Below are positions 17,642-27,233 of a DNA stretch of 64,000 nucleotides, piece after piece. Below the pieces are notes generated by a model, which was not told where the DNA came from, made no database searches, and worked only from the letters and a program-made list of their open reading frames with translations. The stretch's first letter is position 1, and every line of letters starts with the position of its first letter. Source of the stretch: Anaerocolumna aminovalerica. GTDB taxonomy: Bacteria > Bacillota > Clostridia > Lachnospirales > Lachnospiraceae. The stretch lies in contig NZ_FOWD01000001.1 in NCBI RefSeq assembly GCF_900115365.1, positions 62,001-126,000 on the forward strand. Reading direction: 5' to 3'. The translations under genes and the position numbers were made by a program.

Positions 17642-19180
17642 ATGAGCGTATTACATGATGAACAGAATAAAATTATAGCTCCCTTAACCAGAAATCTACA
17701 GGAAAATATTGATGCCGTGGATGTTCTGTTTAAAGATTGGGCTGATATCGTAAAACGAAAGCTGACTGTGGGAGGTAGCAATACAGTAGATATTTATTTT
17801 GTATATGTTGACAACATGGTTGATAAGGCTTTGTTGGAAGAAGATACATTATGGAATCTGATTCACTGGATGGATGATATGCCTGCCGAGAATCAATTTG
17901 ACTATATTAAGGATAAGGCTGTAATATCCGCAGATATTTCTGATGTATATACCTTGCACGAAGCTGTTAAATTTATAATGGGCGGAGATACCATTATATT
18001 TGTGGATGGCTATGATAAGGCACTAAAAGTTTCTAATAGACATATGGAAAACAGAGGTGTGCAAAAGGCAGAAAATGAAGTGGCAGTCAGGGGTTCCAAA
18101 GAAAGCTTTAGTGAGGCTCTTTTTATTAACAGGGTTCTTTTACGCCGCAGAATTAAGGATACAAATCTGAAGATAGTACAGACTACGGTAGGTACCCGAA
18201 CTCAGACAGAAGTGGCAATTGTTTATATAGAAGGAGTTGCAAAGCCGGAAGTGGTAGAAGAAATTCAACGAAGAATCAAAAATTTTGTTGTAGATGGAAT
18301 TTTTGACAGCGGTATGTTGGAACAATTAACAGAGAGAAATGTGTATTCACCATTTCCTGAATTTCAGGCAACGGAACGGCCGGATAAAGCTGCTTCTGGC
18401 CTGGTGGAGGGGAGAGTTGTACTGATAGTGGATAATTCCCCCATGGTACTTTTATTGCCAACCACTATGAATTCTTTTTTCCAGGCCTCCGATGATACTT
18501 ATTCCAGGTGGGAAGTAGCAACGATGATACGAATACTTCGTTTCCTTGGAGCATTTATTACGGTAGCCTTACCTGGACTTTATATAGCTGTGGTGAATTA
18601 TCAGCCAGAGCTTTTATCCTCTGCCTTAGCTCTGTCTTTTGCTGCCGCAAGGGAAGGGGTACCATTCTCTGTAGTATTTGAAGTGATATTAATGGAATTT
18701 GCATTTGAAATGCTGCTAGAGGCGGGAATCAGGCTTCCCGGGCCAATGGGAAGTACTCTTGGAATTGTAGGGGGCCTTGTTATAGGTGATGCGGCAGTCA
18801 GTGCTAATTTAGTAAGTCCTATGGTAGTCATTATTATTGCAATGACTGCTATTTCAGCATTTACAGTACCAAATGAAGCTTTTGCAGCCGCTTTTCGAGT
18901 GATTCGTTATCTAATTATTATATTGTCTGCTTTCTTAGGTTTATATGGCTTTGTGCTTGGGTTTATGATTTTGCTGATTCATCTGGCAGGGTTAAAAAGT
19001 TTTGGAATACCTTACTTACTTCCATTTGCAGCGTCTGGAATGGGAGGAAAGAGCGACGGACGGGATGCTATTATCAGATTCCCGTTAAACAAATTAACAG
19101 ACAGGCCTATTTATGCAAAAGACGATGCAAGAATAAGACTGGTTCGTAATCATGATGAAAAGAAAAAGCAAAAGCAGTAA
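17642..19180 (+). CDS. gerA: spore germination protein GerA/GerKA family (A subunit)
   Basis: The 512-residue A subunit of a nutrient germinant receptor sits in the inner membrane of the dormant spore. The N-terminal cytoplasmic domain (about residues 1-290) includes the family motif DGYDKALKVSNRHMENRGVQKAENEVAVRGSKESFSEAL region (about 120-160). The membrane domain follows, with GLYIAVVNYQPELL and LPGPMGSTLGIVGGLVIGDAAV (about 365-386). The start is ATG 17642 behind AAGGTGATG. It is followed after 65 bases by a fused B+C subunit, so the two genes encode a complete receptor. The germinant is unknown. Confidence 0.92.
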   Translation: MSVLHDEQNKIIAPLTRNLQENIDAVDVLFKDWADIVKRKLTVGGSNTVDIYFVYVDNMVDKALLEEDTLWNLIHWMDDMPAENQFDYIKDKAVISADISDVYTLHEAVKFIMGGDTIIFVDGYDKALKVSNRHMENRGVQKAENEVAVRGSKESFSEALFINRVLLRRRIKDTNLKIVQTTVGTRTQTEVAIVYIEGVAKPEVVEEIQRRIKNFVVDGIFDSGMLEQLTERNVYSPFPEFQATERPDKAASGLVEGRVVLIVDNSPMVLLLPTTMNSFFQASDDTYSRWEVATMIRILRFLGAFITVALPGLYIAVVNYQPELLSSALALSFAAAREGVPFSVVFEVILMEFAFEMLLEAGIRLPGPMGSTLGIVGGLVIGDAAVSANLVSPMVVIIIAMTAISAFTVPNEAFAAAFRVIRYLIIILSAFLGLYGFVLGFMILLIHLAGLKSFGIPYLLPFAASGMGGKSDGRDAIIRFPLNKLTDRPIYAKDDARIRLVRNHDEKKKQKQ

Positions 19181-19245
19181 GTCAGATAAGTTTTATTATA
19201 CTGACTTCTATTTATAAATGGTAGCTGAGAAAGGCATGGTGTAAC

Positions 19246-21474
19246 ATGTTTTCAGATAATGAAAAGATATCCTTAAGACAATTTAAACGAATTATCGTAT
19301 TTGATTTATTCAGTATATCAGGTTTGATCATTCCGAGAATAGCAGTTGAGTTTGCAGGAAGAGACGGATTTAGCGCTATTATTCTTGGAACCATCATTGC
19401 GTTGATATATGCAGCAATTATCATATTAATAACAAAAAAACTCAATGAAAATTTCATGGATTATTCCGTTCATAATGCAGGGCGGTTTATTACCTTTATT
19501 ATTGGGACACTTTATATAATAAAGCTGTTTGCCTGCTGTGTATTTGCCGCCAGATTATTTGGAGAGGTTATTAACGAAACATTGTTGGTGGATACAGATC
19601 CGCGGATTATTATTATTTTGCTTTTATTGATATCTGCTTATGCGGCCTCCAAAGGTTTTGAAGTAAGGGCAAGAATTGTAGAAGTATTATATTTTATTGT
19701 CATCGTGCCGCTATTAATTTTCTTAATATTAGGTCTAAGAGATGCTGATATATCAAATCTCATGCCTATATTTACGGAAAGACCTTTGGATATAGTTAAA
19801 GGCGGTTATGCTGTATTTTTAACCTTCAGTTTACTGGAACTTATCTTATTCACTGCACCTTTCATAGAAGTTAATAAAACCAATGTAAGTAAAGAAAGAA
19901 GTATATTTTCTTATGTAGTGCAAGCTTTGATAATAGGCGGAATAATGGATTTGCTTCTGTTCGTGATTACCGTCGGTATTCTTGGAATGGAGGGAACAAA
20001 AGAAAAGATTTGGTCAACTTTTTCCATCATTCAATTAATTAAACTGCCTGGCGGAGTTATTCAAAGACATGATGCTTTGATTATATCCTTATGGATGTTT
20101 AGTATATTTACAATAATCAGTGGATTCATCTATTACATCAGTTATATATCCAAGAAGATATTTCATGTCTCCACACAGAATTATTTAATTATACCAATAA
20201 TTTTACTTGTCTTTGGAGCTTCAGTAATACCTATGGATGTAGAAAAAAATTATGAGTATTTTGGAAAATACATGATGTTTATAGGAATTCCTCAATCCAT
20301 CCTGTTACCTTTATTTATACTTTTAATCGGTAAATTAAGAAAAATAAGTAATGCCAAAGCAGTAGCAAGATCGGTTCTTATCCTGGCAACCTTATTTACA
20401 ACCCTATCTTTGACCGGCTGCGGAGATATGACGGAGATTGAGGATAGAAATTTTGTTCAGGCTATGGGAATTGATCTGGAGGGTGAGGAAATTAAGGTTT
20501 ATTATGTTATGCCGGATTTGGAAGCAATAACTGGACAGTCTACAAAAGATTCAGAGAAGCTGCTTATTGAACTAAAAGGTAAGGATTTTTTTGAAATAGA
20601 AGAAAAGTATCAATTGCAATCATCAAAACGTCTGGATTTTAGGCATATAAAAGCTATTGTGCTTGGTAAAGATATGGCAGTAAATAGCAAGGAATTAGAC
20701 AAATTGCTGTTTTATATTGAAAATAAATATGAACTGGCAAGAAATACTTTAGTTTTTTTAGGAGAAACAGATGCAAAAGAGATTATTTCGCTAAATAGCA
20801 GCGTTTCTGGTGGAATCGGCCAATATCTTGAACGGCTTTACCGGATTAATCTTATTAATATTGGTAAAAAAGAAGTAAGCATAGGAGATTTAATATATGG
20901 GAAAAACAGTGATAATCTTATAATTAAGGTACCTATTTTGAAACCCCATGAAAAATCTGTTGAAAATATTGGACTGGCAGTATTTAATAAAAGTAAATTA
21001 GTGCATGAATTAAGTGAGAAAGAATCGGATTATATTAATATAGCCAGCGGATACGGGAAAAATATCCGCATATATATTAATGACGAGGAAGAGAAAGAAC
21101 CGGAATATGTGGTCAGAATCATCAATGTTTCCAGAAGTGCAGAATTCTTCTGGGATAATGGCATACCTAGGATGACTTTTAAAGTTAGTGGAAGTGGTTT
21201 GGTAGAAAAGGGCATTAAAGATACAGCGAATAATTATCCAGCTGCTAATGACAAACATATTCATGAAATTCAAAATCTGTGTAATAAGCAAATCACGGAG
21301 AAAATCACGAAATTATTTGATAATATTATGAAAGAAAAAAATATAGACATTATTAACCTTTATCGTATGACCAGTCACAAGAATAAGAATATGTGGCTTG
21401 AGTATGAGGAAAAGACAGAACAGTTCATTCAGGATTTGGAATATACAGTTGAGGCAGATATAAAGTTAAAGTAA
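19246..21474 (+). CDS. fused spore germination permease GerAB and lipoprotein GerAC
   Basis: The 742-residue single frame combines two receptor subunits that are normally separate genes. Residues 1 to about 365 are a GerAB-type permease of the amino acid transporter superfamily (about ten helices). Residues about 372-391 are an additional hydrophobic helix ending in lipobox L389-T-G-C392, followed by GDMTEIEDRNFVQAMGID, the standard start of a mature GerAC lipoprotein; the rest is a GerAC domain ending near VEADIKLK. No stop or internal start with a ribosome binding site separates the parts. With both termini of a ten-helix GerAB in the cytosol, the extra helix would place the GerAC part outside. 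The lipobox could be cleaved to release it, or act as an uncleaved helix. Confidence 0.88.
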   Translation: MFSDNEKISLRQFKRIIVFDLFSISGLIIPRIAVEFAGRDGFSAIILGTIIALIYAAIIILITKKLNENFMDYSVHNAGRFITFIIGTLYIIKLFACCVFAARLFGEVINETLLVDTDPRIIIILLLLISAYAASKGFEVRARIVEVLYFIVIVPLLIFLILGLRDADISNLMPIFTERPLDIVKGGYAVFLTFSLLELILFTAPFIEVNKTNVSKERSIFSYVVQALIIGGIMDLLLFVITVGILGMEGTKEKIWSTFSIIQLIKLPGGVIQRHDALIISLWMFSIFTIISGFIYYISYISKKIFHVSTQNYLIIPIILLVFGASVIPMDVEKNYEYFGKYMMFIGIPQSILLPLFILLIGKLRKISNAKAVARSVLILATLFTTLSLTGCGDMTEIEDRNFVQAMGIDLEGEEIKVYYVMPDLEAITGQSTKDSEKLLIELKGKDFFEIEEKYQLQSSKRLDFRHIKAIVLGKDMAVNSKELDKLLFYIENKYELARNTLVFLGETDAKEIISLNSSVSGGIGQYLERLYRINLINIGKKEVSIGDLIYGKNSDNLIIKVPILKPHEKSVENIGLAVFNKSKLVHELSEKESDYINIASGYGKNIRIYINDEEEKEPEYVVRIINVSRSAEFFWDNGIPRMTFKVSGSGLVEKGIKDTANNYPAANDKHIHEIQNLCNKQITEKITKLFDNIMKEKNIDIINLYRMTSHKNKNMWLEYEEKTEQFIQDLEYTVEADIKLK

Positions 21475-21490
21475 TAATTAAATATTTTTG

Positions 21491-21549
21491 GAAAGACTGC
21501 CATAATTTAATGACAATAAATAATTTGAATTATGGTAGTCTTTTATTTT
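21491..21549 (+). terminator. terminator after the ger genes
   Basis: Inverted repeat AAGACTGCCATAATT / AATTATGGTAGTCTT around a 22-base AT-rich loop, followed by TTATTTT. Confidence 0.8.
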
Positions 21550-21623
21550 GATTTATTGTATAATAATGGTACGTATTCTTACAGATGAGTAAAGAACGGA
21601 CATCAATATTGGAGGTAAGGAGT

Positions 21624-22262
21624 ATGAAGTTTAAATATATAGATATGGAAAGCTGGAACCGGAAAGATCATTTCCATTTTTTTAGCCAATTTAGTTATCC
21701 TCATTTTAATATTTGTGCTAATCTGGATATTACGAATTATTTTAAGTATATAAAAGAGCATGATATTCCTTTTTTTCTGTCTATGACGTATCTAGCCAGT
21801 AAAACAGCAAATGGAATTCCGGAATTCCGACAGAGAATAAGAGAGGGTAAAGTGATAGAACATGAGATTGTTAAACCAGCCTTTACGGTTATGACTGAAA
21901 GCAAATTATTCAGCTTTTGTACTACTGATTACATAGATGATTTTTCCATGTTTAAGGACTGTGCTATGGAAGCTATGGAAAAAGTGAAGAATAATATTAT
22001 TATTGAAGACGAGCCTGGTGAGGATGATTTATTGTATATTACCAGTATACCTTGGATTTCATTTACCAGTATGGAACATCCGATACAGATGAATCCGGTG
22101 GACAGTATCCCAAGGCTTACTTGGGGCAAGTACTTTGAAGAGAACGGCAGAATGAAGCTTCCTTTCTCAGTACAGATGCATCATGCATTGGCAGATGGAT
22201 TGCATGTAGGGGAATATTACAATATGCTGCAAGAAATATTGGAAGATCCTGATTTTATTTGA
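21624..22262 (+). CDS. chloramphenicol acetyltransferase-like protein (CatA fold)
   Basis: The 212-residue CoA-dependent acyltransferase is of the trimeric CAT family. It opens with MKFKYIDMESWNRKDHFHFF, a standard CAT N-terminus, and carries the active-site signature Q-M-H-H-A-L-A-D-G-L-H with catalytic His at residues 186-187. It may acetylate chloramphenicol or another hydroxylated acceptor. Leu replaces the usual Phe/Tyr in DG[FY]H, as in many chromosomal CAT homologues, so resistance is not certain. The start is ATG 21624 behind GGAGGTAAGGAG; the longer frame to 21585 lacks support. Confidence 0.83.
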   Translation: MKFKYIDMESWNRKDHFHFFSQFSYPHFNICANLDITNYFKYIKEHDIPFFLSMTYLASKTANGIPEFRQRIREGKVIEHEIVKPAFTVMTESKLFSFCTTDYIDDFSMFKDCAMEAMEKVKNNIIIEDEPGEDDLLYITSIPWISFTSMEHPIQMNPVDSIPRLTWGKYFEENGRMKLPFSVQMHHALADGLHVGEYYNMLQEILEDPDFI

Positions 22263-22368
22263 AACCTGGCAACAAAAGATATAAGATTATTATAAGTTAT
22301 TTTGAAACAGAATATATAAAGATAAGTTTAATGATAATTTAACGGTGGAATTAAAAGAGGAGATCATT

Positions 22369-22551
22369 ATGAATAAAAGAATAGTATTACTGGCAGGACT
22401 TATTATATTTGGGGTATATATGGTCATAGATAAATTTATTACACCAATAGCGCTATGGATTTCAGTACCCTTACTTATCATTTCAATTGTGATGATTTTA
22501 TATGGAGGATTAAAGCCAAAAGATAGTATAGATAAGGAAAAAGAAACCTGA
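22369..22551 (+). CDS. small membrane protein, two predicted helices
   Basis: The 60-residue protein consists of two hydrophobic helices (about residues 4-20 and 25-46) and a short charged tail (KPKDSIDKEKET). The start is ATG 22369 with AAAGAGGAG six bases upstream; the in-frame GTG 22345 lies before that site. No family was recognised. Confidence 0.6.
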   Translation: MNKRIVLLAGLIIFGVYMVIDKFITPIALWISVPLLIISIVMILYGGLKPKDSIDKEKET

Positions 22552-22576
22552 TATAAAGAATCTGATATAAAAGAAT

Positions 22577-22597
22577 AATCTGCATCTGCTGCAGATT
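22577..22597. repeat. intercistronic hairpin
   Basis: AATCTGCA-tctgc-TGCAGATT, a perfect 8-bp stem directly between two small membrane-protein genes. It has no following T-run, so it may stabilise or process the transcript. Confidence 0.45.
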
Positions 22598-22619
22598 ATA
22601 TATAGTTTAGGAGGCTTAT

Positions 22620-23174
22620 ATGACTGGTCCTATTTCACCAATGGAATATGTATGGGGTATGTTATTTGTTTTTATTATTATCTGTTCCTTTAGTTTTGGG
22701 AAAAATAAAACATTAAGAACAGGTTATTTAATATTATCCTTTCTTGTGGTGATATCCGGACTTGTGGTGATTATCACGTTAAAATCAACCTTAAAAATTG
22801 CACTTAATAGGCCACATTATGAAGCATCTTCTGTAGAATGGCTTGTAGGAAAATATGATGAAGTATTTAAAATAACTATGATGGCATTGTTAATTATGTT
22901 TATAATTTTAATGCTTTTATTGTTTATATTTATAAAGACAAGGAAATATGGTTTATTGAATATGTTTTCAGGCCTTGTAATATTTGCAAAAGTAATTATC
23001 TTTATAATGGGATTCTATTTATCTTTGGAATCGATTAATAAAGTTTTCGATTTAGGCTCTTATATAGCGGCGTTGACTATTTCTGAAATAGCCATATTGC
23101 ATATTCTGCTAATTGTTAAAAATATATTTGTGAATATAAAGGTAAGGGAAAAAAAGGAGTTACTATATGATTGA
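22620..23174 (+). CDS. uncharacterised polytopic membrane protein
   Basis: The 184-residue protein has about five hydrophobic helices (roughly residues 9-24, 33-53, 78-102, 112-132 and 140-168) and a basic C-terminus. The start is ATG 22620 behind a perfect AGGAGG. Its end overlaps the following MscS gene by 8 bases, so the two are translationally coupled and may work together at the membrane. I do not recognise the family. Confidence 0.7.
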   Translation: MTGPISPMEYVWGMLFVFIIICSFSFGKNKTLRTGYLILSFLVVISGLVVIITLKSTLKIALNRPHYEASSVEWLVGKYDEVFKITMMALLIMFIILMLLLFIFIKTRKYGLLNMFSGLVIFAKVIIFIMGFYLSLESINKVFDLGSYIAALTISEIAILHILLIVKNIFVNIKVREKKELLYD

Positions 23175-23979
23175 GAAATTCTTACAGAACGATAATGTGG
23201 ATGCCATTTATACAAGCATAATTATACTTGTATCAGTGTTTGTTTTGAATAAATTGAATAAAGTTTTATTTAGAAGTATTTTAAAAAGACATAATAAAAT
23301 ACATCTAAAATTTACTCGTTCTGTTATTACAGTATTAATTTATATTGCAGGTATACTAGCAATCTATAGAGAGTTTTTCCCCGAATCAAACTTTATGAAT
23401 ACATTTATTACCAGTTCCGGTATAATTGTTGCTGTAGCAATATTTGCGGCACAAGAAAGTCTAAATGATATTCTAAGTGGAATAATGCTTTCCTGGAGCC
23501 GGCCTTTTGAGGTGGGAGAACGTGTACAGATTCTGGGATTAAAGATTACAGGTATTGTAGAGGATATTACTGTTCGGCATACTATTATCAGAACTTTTAA
23601 TAATTCCAAAATTGTAATTCCAAACAGTGTTATGAATAAACAGATGATAGAAAATAACAGCAGTCAGGACAGCAGAGCAGGTAATTTCTTAGATGTAGTA
23701 ATAAGTTATGAATCGGATCTGAATAAAGCTATTAGTATATTGGAAGAATTGGTTTCCTCTCATGAACTGGTATTAATTACGGAACAGACTCCCGTTGCAG
23801 TTACGATTCGGGATCTGACAGACAATGGTGTGGCTTTAAGAGTACAGGTTTGGACAAAGGAAGTAGGAGAGAATTTCAGGACTTGCAGTGATTTAAGAAA
23901 GAGTATATTAGAGAAGTTTAAGGAAAATAATATTGAGATACCATATAAGCAAGTAGAAGTAATTAATAAAAACGGTTGA
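23167..23979 (+). CDS. mechanosensitive ion channel, MscS family
   Basis: The 270-residue protein has three N-terminal helices (about residues 15-30, 48-63, 75-100), the last being the pore-lining helix that runs into QESLNDILSGIMLSWSRPFEVGERV. The beta domain follows with GIVEDITVRHTIIRTFNNSKIVIPNSVM, and then the alpha/beta C-terminal vestibule. It should open under membrane tension to release solutes on osmotic downshift. Length and layout are standard for small MscS channels. Confidence 0.9.
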   Translation: MIEKFLQNDNVDAIYTSIIILVSVFVLNKLNKVLFRSILKRHNKIHLKFTRSVITVLIYIAGILAIYREFFPESNFMNTFITSSGIIVAVAIFAAQESLNDILSGIMLSWSRPFEVGERVQILGLKITGIVEDITVRHTIIRTFNNSKIVIPNSVMNKQMIENNSSQDSRAGNFLDVVISYESDLNKAISILEELVSSHELVLITEQTPVAVTIRDLTDNGVALRVQVWTKEVGENFRTCSDLRKSILEKFKENNIEIPYKQVEVINKNG

Positions 23980-24255
23980 AAATGGATAATGTTACATGAA
24001 ATATAAGAATGGTATAGATGTCTTGTACGCTACAGAGTTTAACCAGGGTATTATCATTACATGGATCGTTTGGGACTGGCTCTCGCTTTTTCAATTTTGC
24101 AAACGTATTTAGAATTCAGAAAAGAAAATAGTATTAATCAATAAATAGTAAAAATGAATTTAAATAAAATTAATAATTAGGATGTAACATACTATTATAG
24201 AATTAATTTATACAAGCTGGTAACTAAATTAAGAAAGGAATAAGTGTAAAAACCT

Positions 24256-25683
24256 ATGAAAGTAAAATCAAGTCAATACTTAGATCAAGTTAAACCACTA
24301 TTAAAAGAATTGTTAAATAGTCTGCTGGAGGAGTATTCCTATGCTTCTATTTTAGCAACAGATTCCAAAGGAAAAAATTATGCCGTATCCAAAAGCGGTA
24401 CCGTAATTAAGGAGGACAGCTTATTAAGCGGCCGGGGTTTTGTTGCCAAGGTATATGATGGCAATAGTTATGGAGAATATTCGTTTAATGAAATTACAGA
24501 AGGATCCATAGAGGATATTTTATATAATATTAAGTTCAGCCTAATACCCTTGAAGGAATCTTTGCCGAAAGGTATTACAGAAAGCGGGTATGGAGAGCTT
24601 CTTGACGAACCAGATGTGTTCAAAGAGAGTACAGAATACATACAGAATCCGGAAGAGCTGGGAGATGAAAAAATTGTTACCTTCATAACCAAGCTTAGTG
24701 AAGAAGGGAAACAATTTGATGATAAGATTTTAGACTGTATTGTTCGTTGTAATTATCAGCAATATCATAAGCTATTCTTATCTAGGAATAAAGATATGGA
24801 ACAAAATGTTCTATGGACAACCGGCAGTATCATTGTTATGGCTTCCCGGGGAGAAGAAATAAAACATTATTTTAAGGGCTATTCCAATCTTGGCGGAACA
24901 GAATTATTGGAAGAAATGAAAGATGATATCCAATCCGTTGCACAGAATACACTTGAACTTTTAGAAAGTGAGCCCATTAAGCCCGGTGAATACGATTGTA
25001 TCTGTACACCTGAGGTTACCGGTATGATTGTACATGAAGCCTTCGGACATGGTGTGGAAATGGACATGTTCGTAAAGAAACGTGCGTTAGCTGAAAAATA
25101 CATTGGAGAATATGTGGCTTCGACCTTAATTACCATGCATGATGGTGCTGCAGTAAGAGAAGCAGCTACCTATTTCTTTGATGATGAGGGTGTACCGGCG
25201 CAGGATACAGTTATTATCGAAAAAGGAATTTTAAAACGGGGTATCAGTGACAGTCAATCTGCAATGTATCTAAATACTAAGCCAACTGGTAACGGCAGAA
25301 GGGAAAGTTATGAAAGAAAAGCCTATACCCGAATGACCAATACTTATTTTGAAGCCGGCAAGGATAAATTAGAAGATATGATTGCTTCCATTCAGTACGG
25401 TTTCTTATTAGAAAATGCCAGCAGCGGCATGGAGGATCCAAAAAACTGGGGCATTCAGTGTATGGTTAATATAGCAAGAGAAATAAAAGAGGGTAAATTA
25501 ACCGGCAAGATTTATTCACCTATTGTTATGACAGGATATGTTCCTGATTTATTAAAGTCAATCTCCATGATATCCGATACCATGGAACTTTCAGGCGGTG
25601 GTTTCTGTGGAAAAGGCTATAAAGAATGGGTGAAAGTATCCGATGGAGGCCCATACATAAAAGCAAGGATTCGTCTCGGCTAA
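24256..25683 (+). CDS. tldD: metalloprotease, TldD family
   Basis: The 475-residue TldD/PmbA-family peptidase carries the zinc-binding motif H260-E-A-F-G-H265 (HExxxH) followed by G and E/D residues. The C-terminal region has the family's Gly-rich ending LSGGGFCGKG. In E. coli and archaea, TldD with TldE forms a heterodimeric protease that degrades unfolded peptides or matures ribosomal peptides. A TldE-like gene follows after about 190 bases, so the pair probably acts together in the cytoplasm. Targets are unknown; no peptide-natural-product precursor was seen nearby. Confidence 0.85.
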   Translation: MKVKSSQYLDQVKPLLKELLNSLLEEYSYASILATDSKGKNYAVSKSGTVIKEDSLLSGRGFVAKVYDGNSYGEYSFNEITEGSIEDILYNIKFSLIPLKESLPKGITESGYGELLDEPDVFKESTEYIQNPEELGDEKIVTFITKLSEEGKQFDDKILDCIVRCNYQQYHKLFLSRNKDMEQNVLWTTGSIIVMASRGEEIKHYFKGYSNLGGTELLEEMKDDIQSVAQNTLELLESEPIKPGEYDCICTPEVTGMIVHEAFGHGVEMDMFVKKRALAEKYIGEYVASTLITMHDGAAVREAATYFFDDEGVPAQDTVIIEKGILKRGISDSQSAMYLNTKPTGNGRRESYERKAYTRMTNTYFEAGKDKLEDMIASIQYGFLLENASSGMEDPKNWGIQCMVNIAREIKEGKLTGKIYSPIVMTGYVPDLLKSISMISDTMELSGGGFCGKGYKEWVKVSDGGPYIKARIRLG

Positions 25684-25871
25684 AATTATAGTTCTCGGTT
25701 AGATATCAAGTCAAATATAGGGGTAAATATATAATAAATATATATAACTTTGAAAGAGATTTACACATGAAAGTATATTACTATTTTATCTTAATTGATC
25801 ATGAAAGAATTTGGCTCAATTAATTGACTGACTTAATAGATAAAAAGAAAATAAAATTAAGAAAAGGACTG

Positions 25872-27155
25872 GTGAAAACCTTGATCAATAGAATATTATC
25901 AGCATTAAATCAAAATAATATATCCACCTACCTGATTCATGAAGACATACAGGAAACCGTGGAACTATTCTTTATAAAAAAGAATTTAGATATGAGAAGA
26001 CAAAAGGAAGTACATCATTATACCTTAACGGTATACAAAGATTTTGAAATAGAAGGAACTAAAATGCGTGGTTCCTCTACGGTAGGAATATATGCAGGCA
26101 TGACGGACGAAGAGATTGCTACAAAGGTAAAGGATGCTTATTTTGCAGCTTCTTTTGTTAATAATCCATATTATGAATTGCCATCCGGTGAGAAGGAAGA
26201 GTGTGTTAGATTGGAAAGTTCTTTAGCTTCAGGATCTTTGGCAGATGCAGCTGGAAAGATGGCAGAAGCTTTATTTTCAGAGGATACTTTACAGGATACT
26301 TTTATTAATTCTGCGGAATTATTTGTGGAAAAGATTATAAATCGTATTATTAATTCCAATGGTGTTAATGTCAGTTTCGAAAAATATATGGCAAAAGGTG
26401 AATATGTTGTACAGTGTGTTACACCTCAAGATGTAGAAACTTATCAGGATTTTGCTTATGAAAATCTGGATGCACAGGCACTTAAAGACAAGGTAAAACA
26501 AACACTGGAAATAACAAAAGCAAGAGCACAGGCAGCTACAGCACCTGGGGCAGGAGAGTATAATGTTATTCTTTCTGGAAAGCATGTAGGTATAATATGC
26601 AGTTATTATTTAAATCGTGCTAACGCAAGCATGATCTATCCTAAATATTCAAACTACGCAATAGGTAACAATATTCAAGGTCAGGATGTGAATGGCGAAT
26701 TATTAAATATTACTTTAAAAGCCAAAGCACCTTATAGTAATGAGGGTATTCCTATGATTGACCGGCCTCTTATTACGGATGGTGTATTGCAGACCATTCA
26801 TGGCAGCAGCCGTTTTGCTTATTATTTAGGTATTGAACCAACAGGTGATTACCATAGTATTGCCCTTCCTTCCGGCACTAAAACTTTTGAAGAGATGAAG
26901 TCAGGTAAGTATCTTTATGTATTGAACTTCTCTGATTTCCAAATGGATGACCTATCCGGACATTTTGCTGGGGAAATCCGTCTTGCCCTTTTGTGTGATG
27001 GAGAAACTATAACTCCTGTTACAGGAGGTTCCATTAACGGAAATTTATTGGAGGCACAGAAGAATTTAACCTTTTCAAAGGAGATGCAAAAAGAAATTAA
27101 CTTTGAAGGGCCATATGCCATACGTTTAGAGAATGTAAGTGTAGCAGGGGCTTAA
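25872..27155 (+). CDS. TldE/PmbA-like subunit of a TldD/E-type protease
   Basis: The roughly 427-residue PmbA/TldE-type protein lacks the HExxxH zinc motif, as expected of the non-metal subunit. Recognisable parts are the N-terminal mixed alpha/beta region, SSTVGIYAGMTDEEIATKV, and the C-terminal GGSINGNLLEAQKNLTFSKEM. Start choice is uncertain: the frame is open from TTG 25824, which has no ribosome binding site, whereas GTG 25872 follows AAAAGGACT and gives a typical N-terminus (MKTLINRILSALNQNN). It likely forms a heterodimer with the upstream TldD. Confidence 0.78.
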   Translation: MKTLINRILSALNQNNISTYLIHEDIQETVELFFIKKNLDMRRQKEVHHYTLTVYKDFEIEGTKMRGSSTVGIYAGMTDEEIATKVKDAYFAASFVNNPYYELPSGEKEECVRLESSLASGSLADAAGKMAEALFSEDTLQDTFINSAELFVEKIINRIINSNGVNVSFEKYMAKGEYVVQCVTPQDVETYQDFAYENLDAQALKDKVKQTLEITKARAQAATAPGAGEYNVILSGKHVGIICSYYLNRANASMIYPKYSNYAIGNNIQGQDVNGELLNITLKAKAPYSNEGIPMIDRPLITDGVLQTIHGSSRFAYYLGIEPTGDYHSIALPSGTKTFEEMKSGKYLYVLNFSDFQMDDLSGHFAGEIRLALLCDGETITPVTGGSINGNLLEAQKNLTFSKEMQKEINFEGPYAIRLENVSVAGA

Positions 27156-27233
27156 TGGAACGTTAAATTTTATAGTATGTTTTAAAAGTATATTTTATAG
27201 GCAGCAGTTATTGAGCGTAAGGAAGGAATCACC

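Noticed and set aside
24061-24144. 27-codon frame after the MscS gene
   Set aside because: The only AGGG upstream is too far from the ATG, and the peptide has no recognisable feature; most likely chance.
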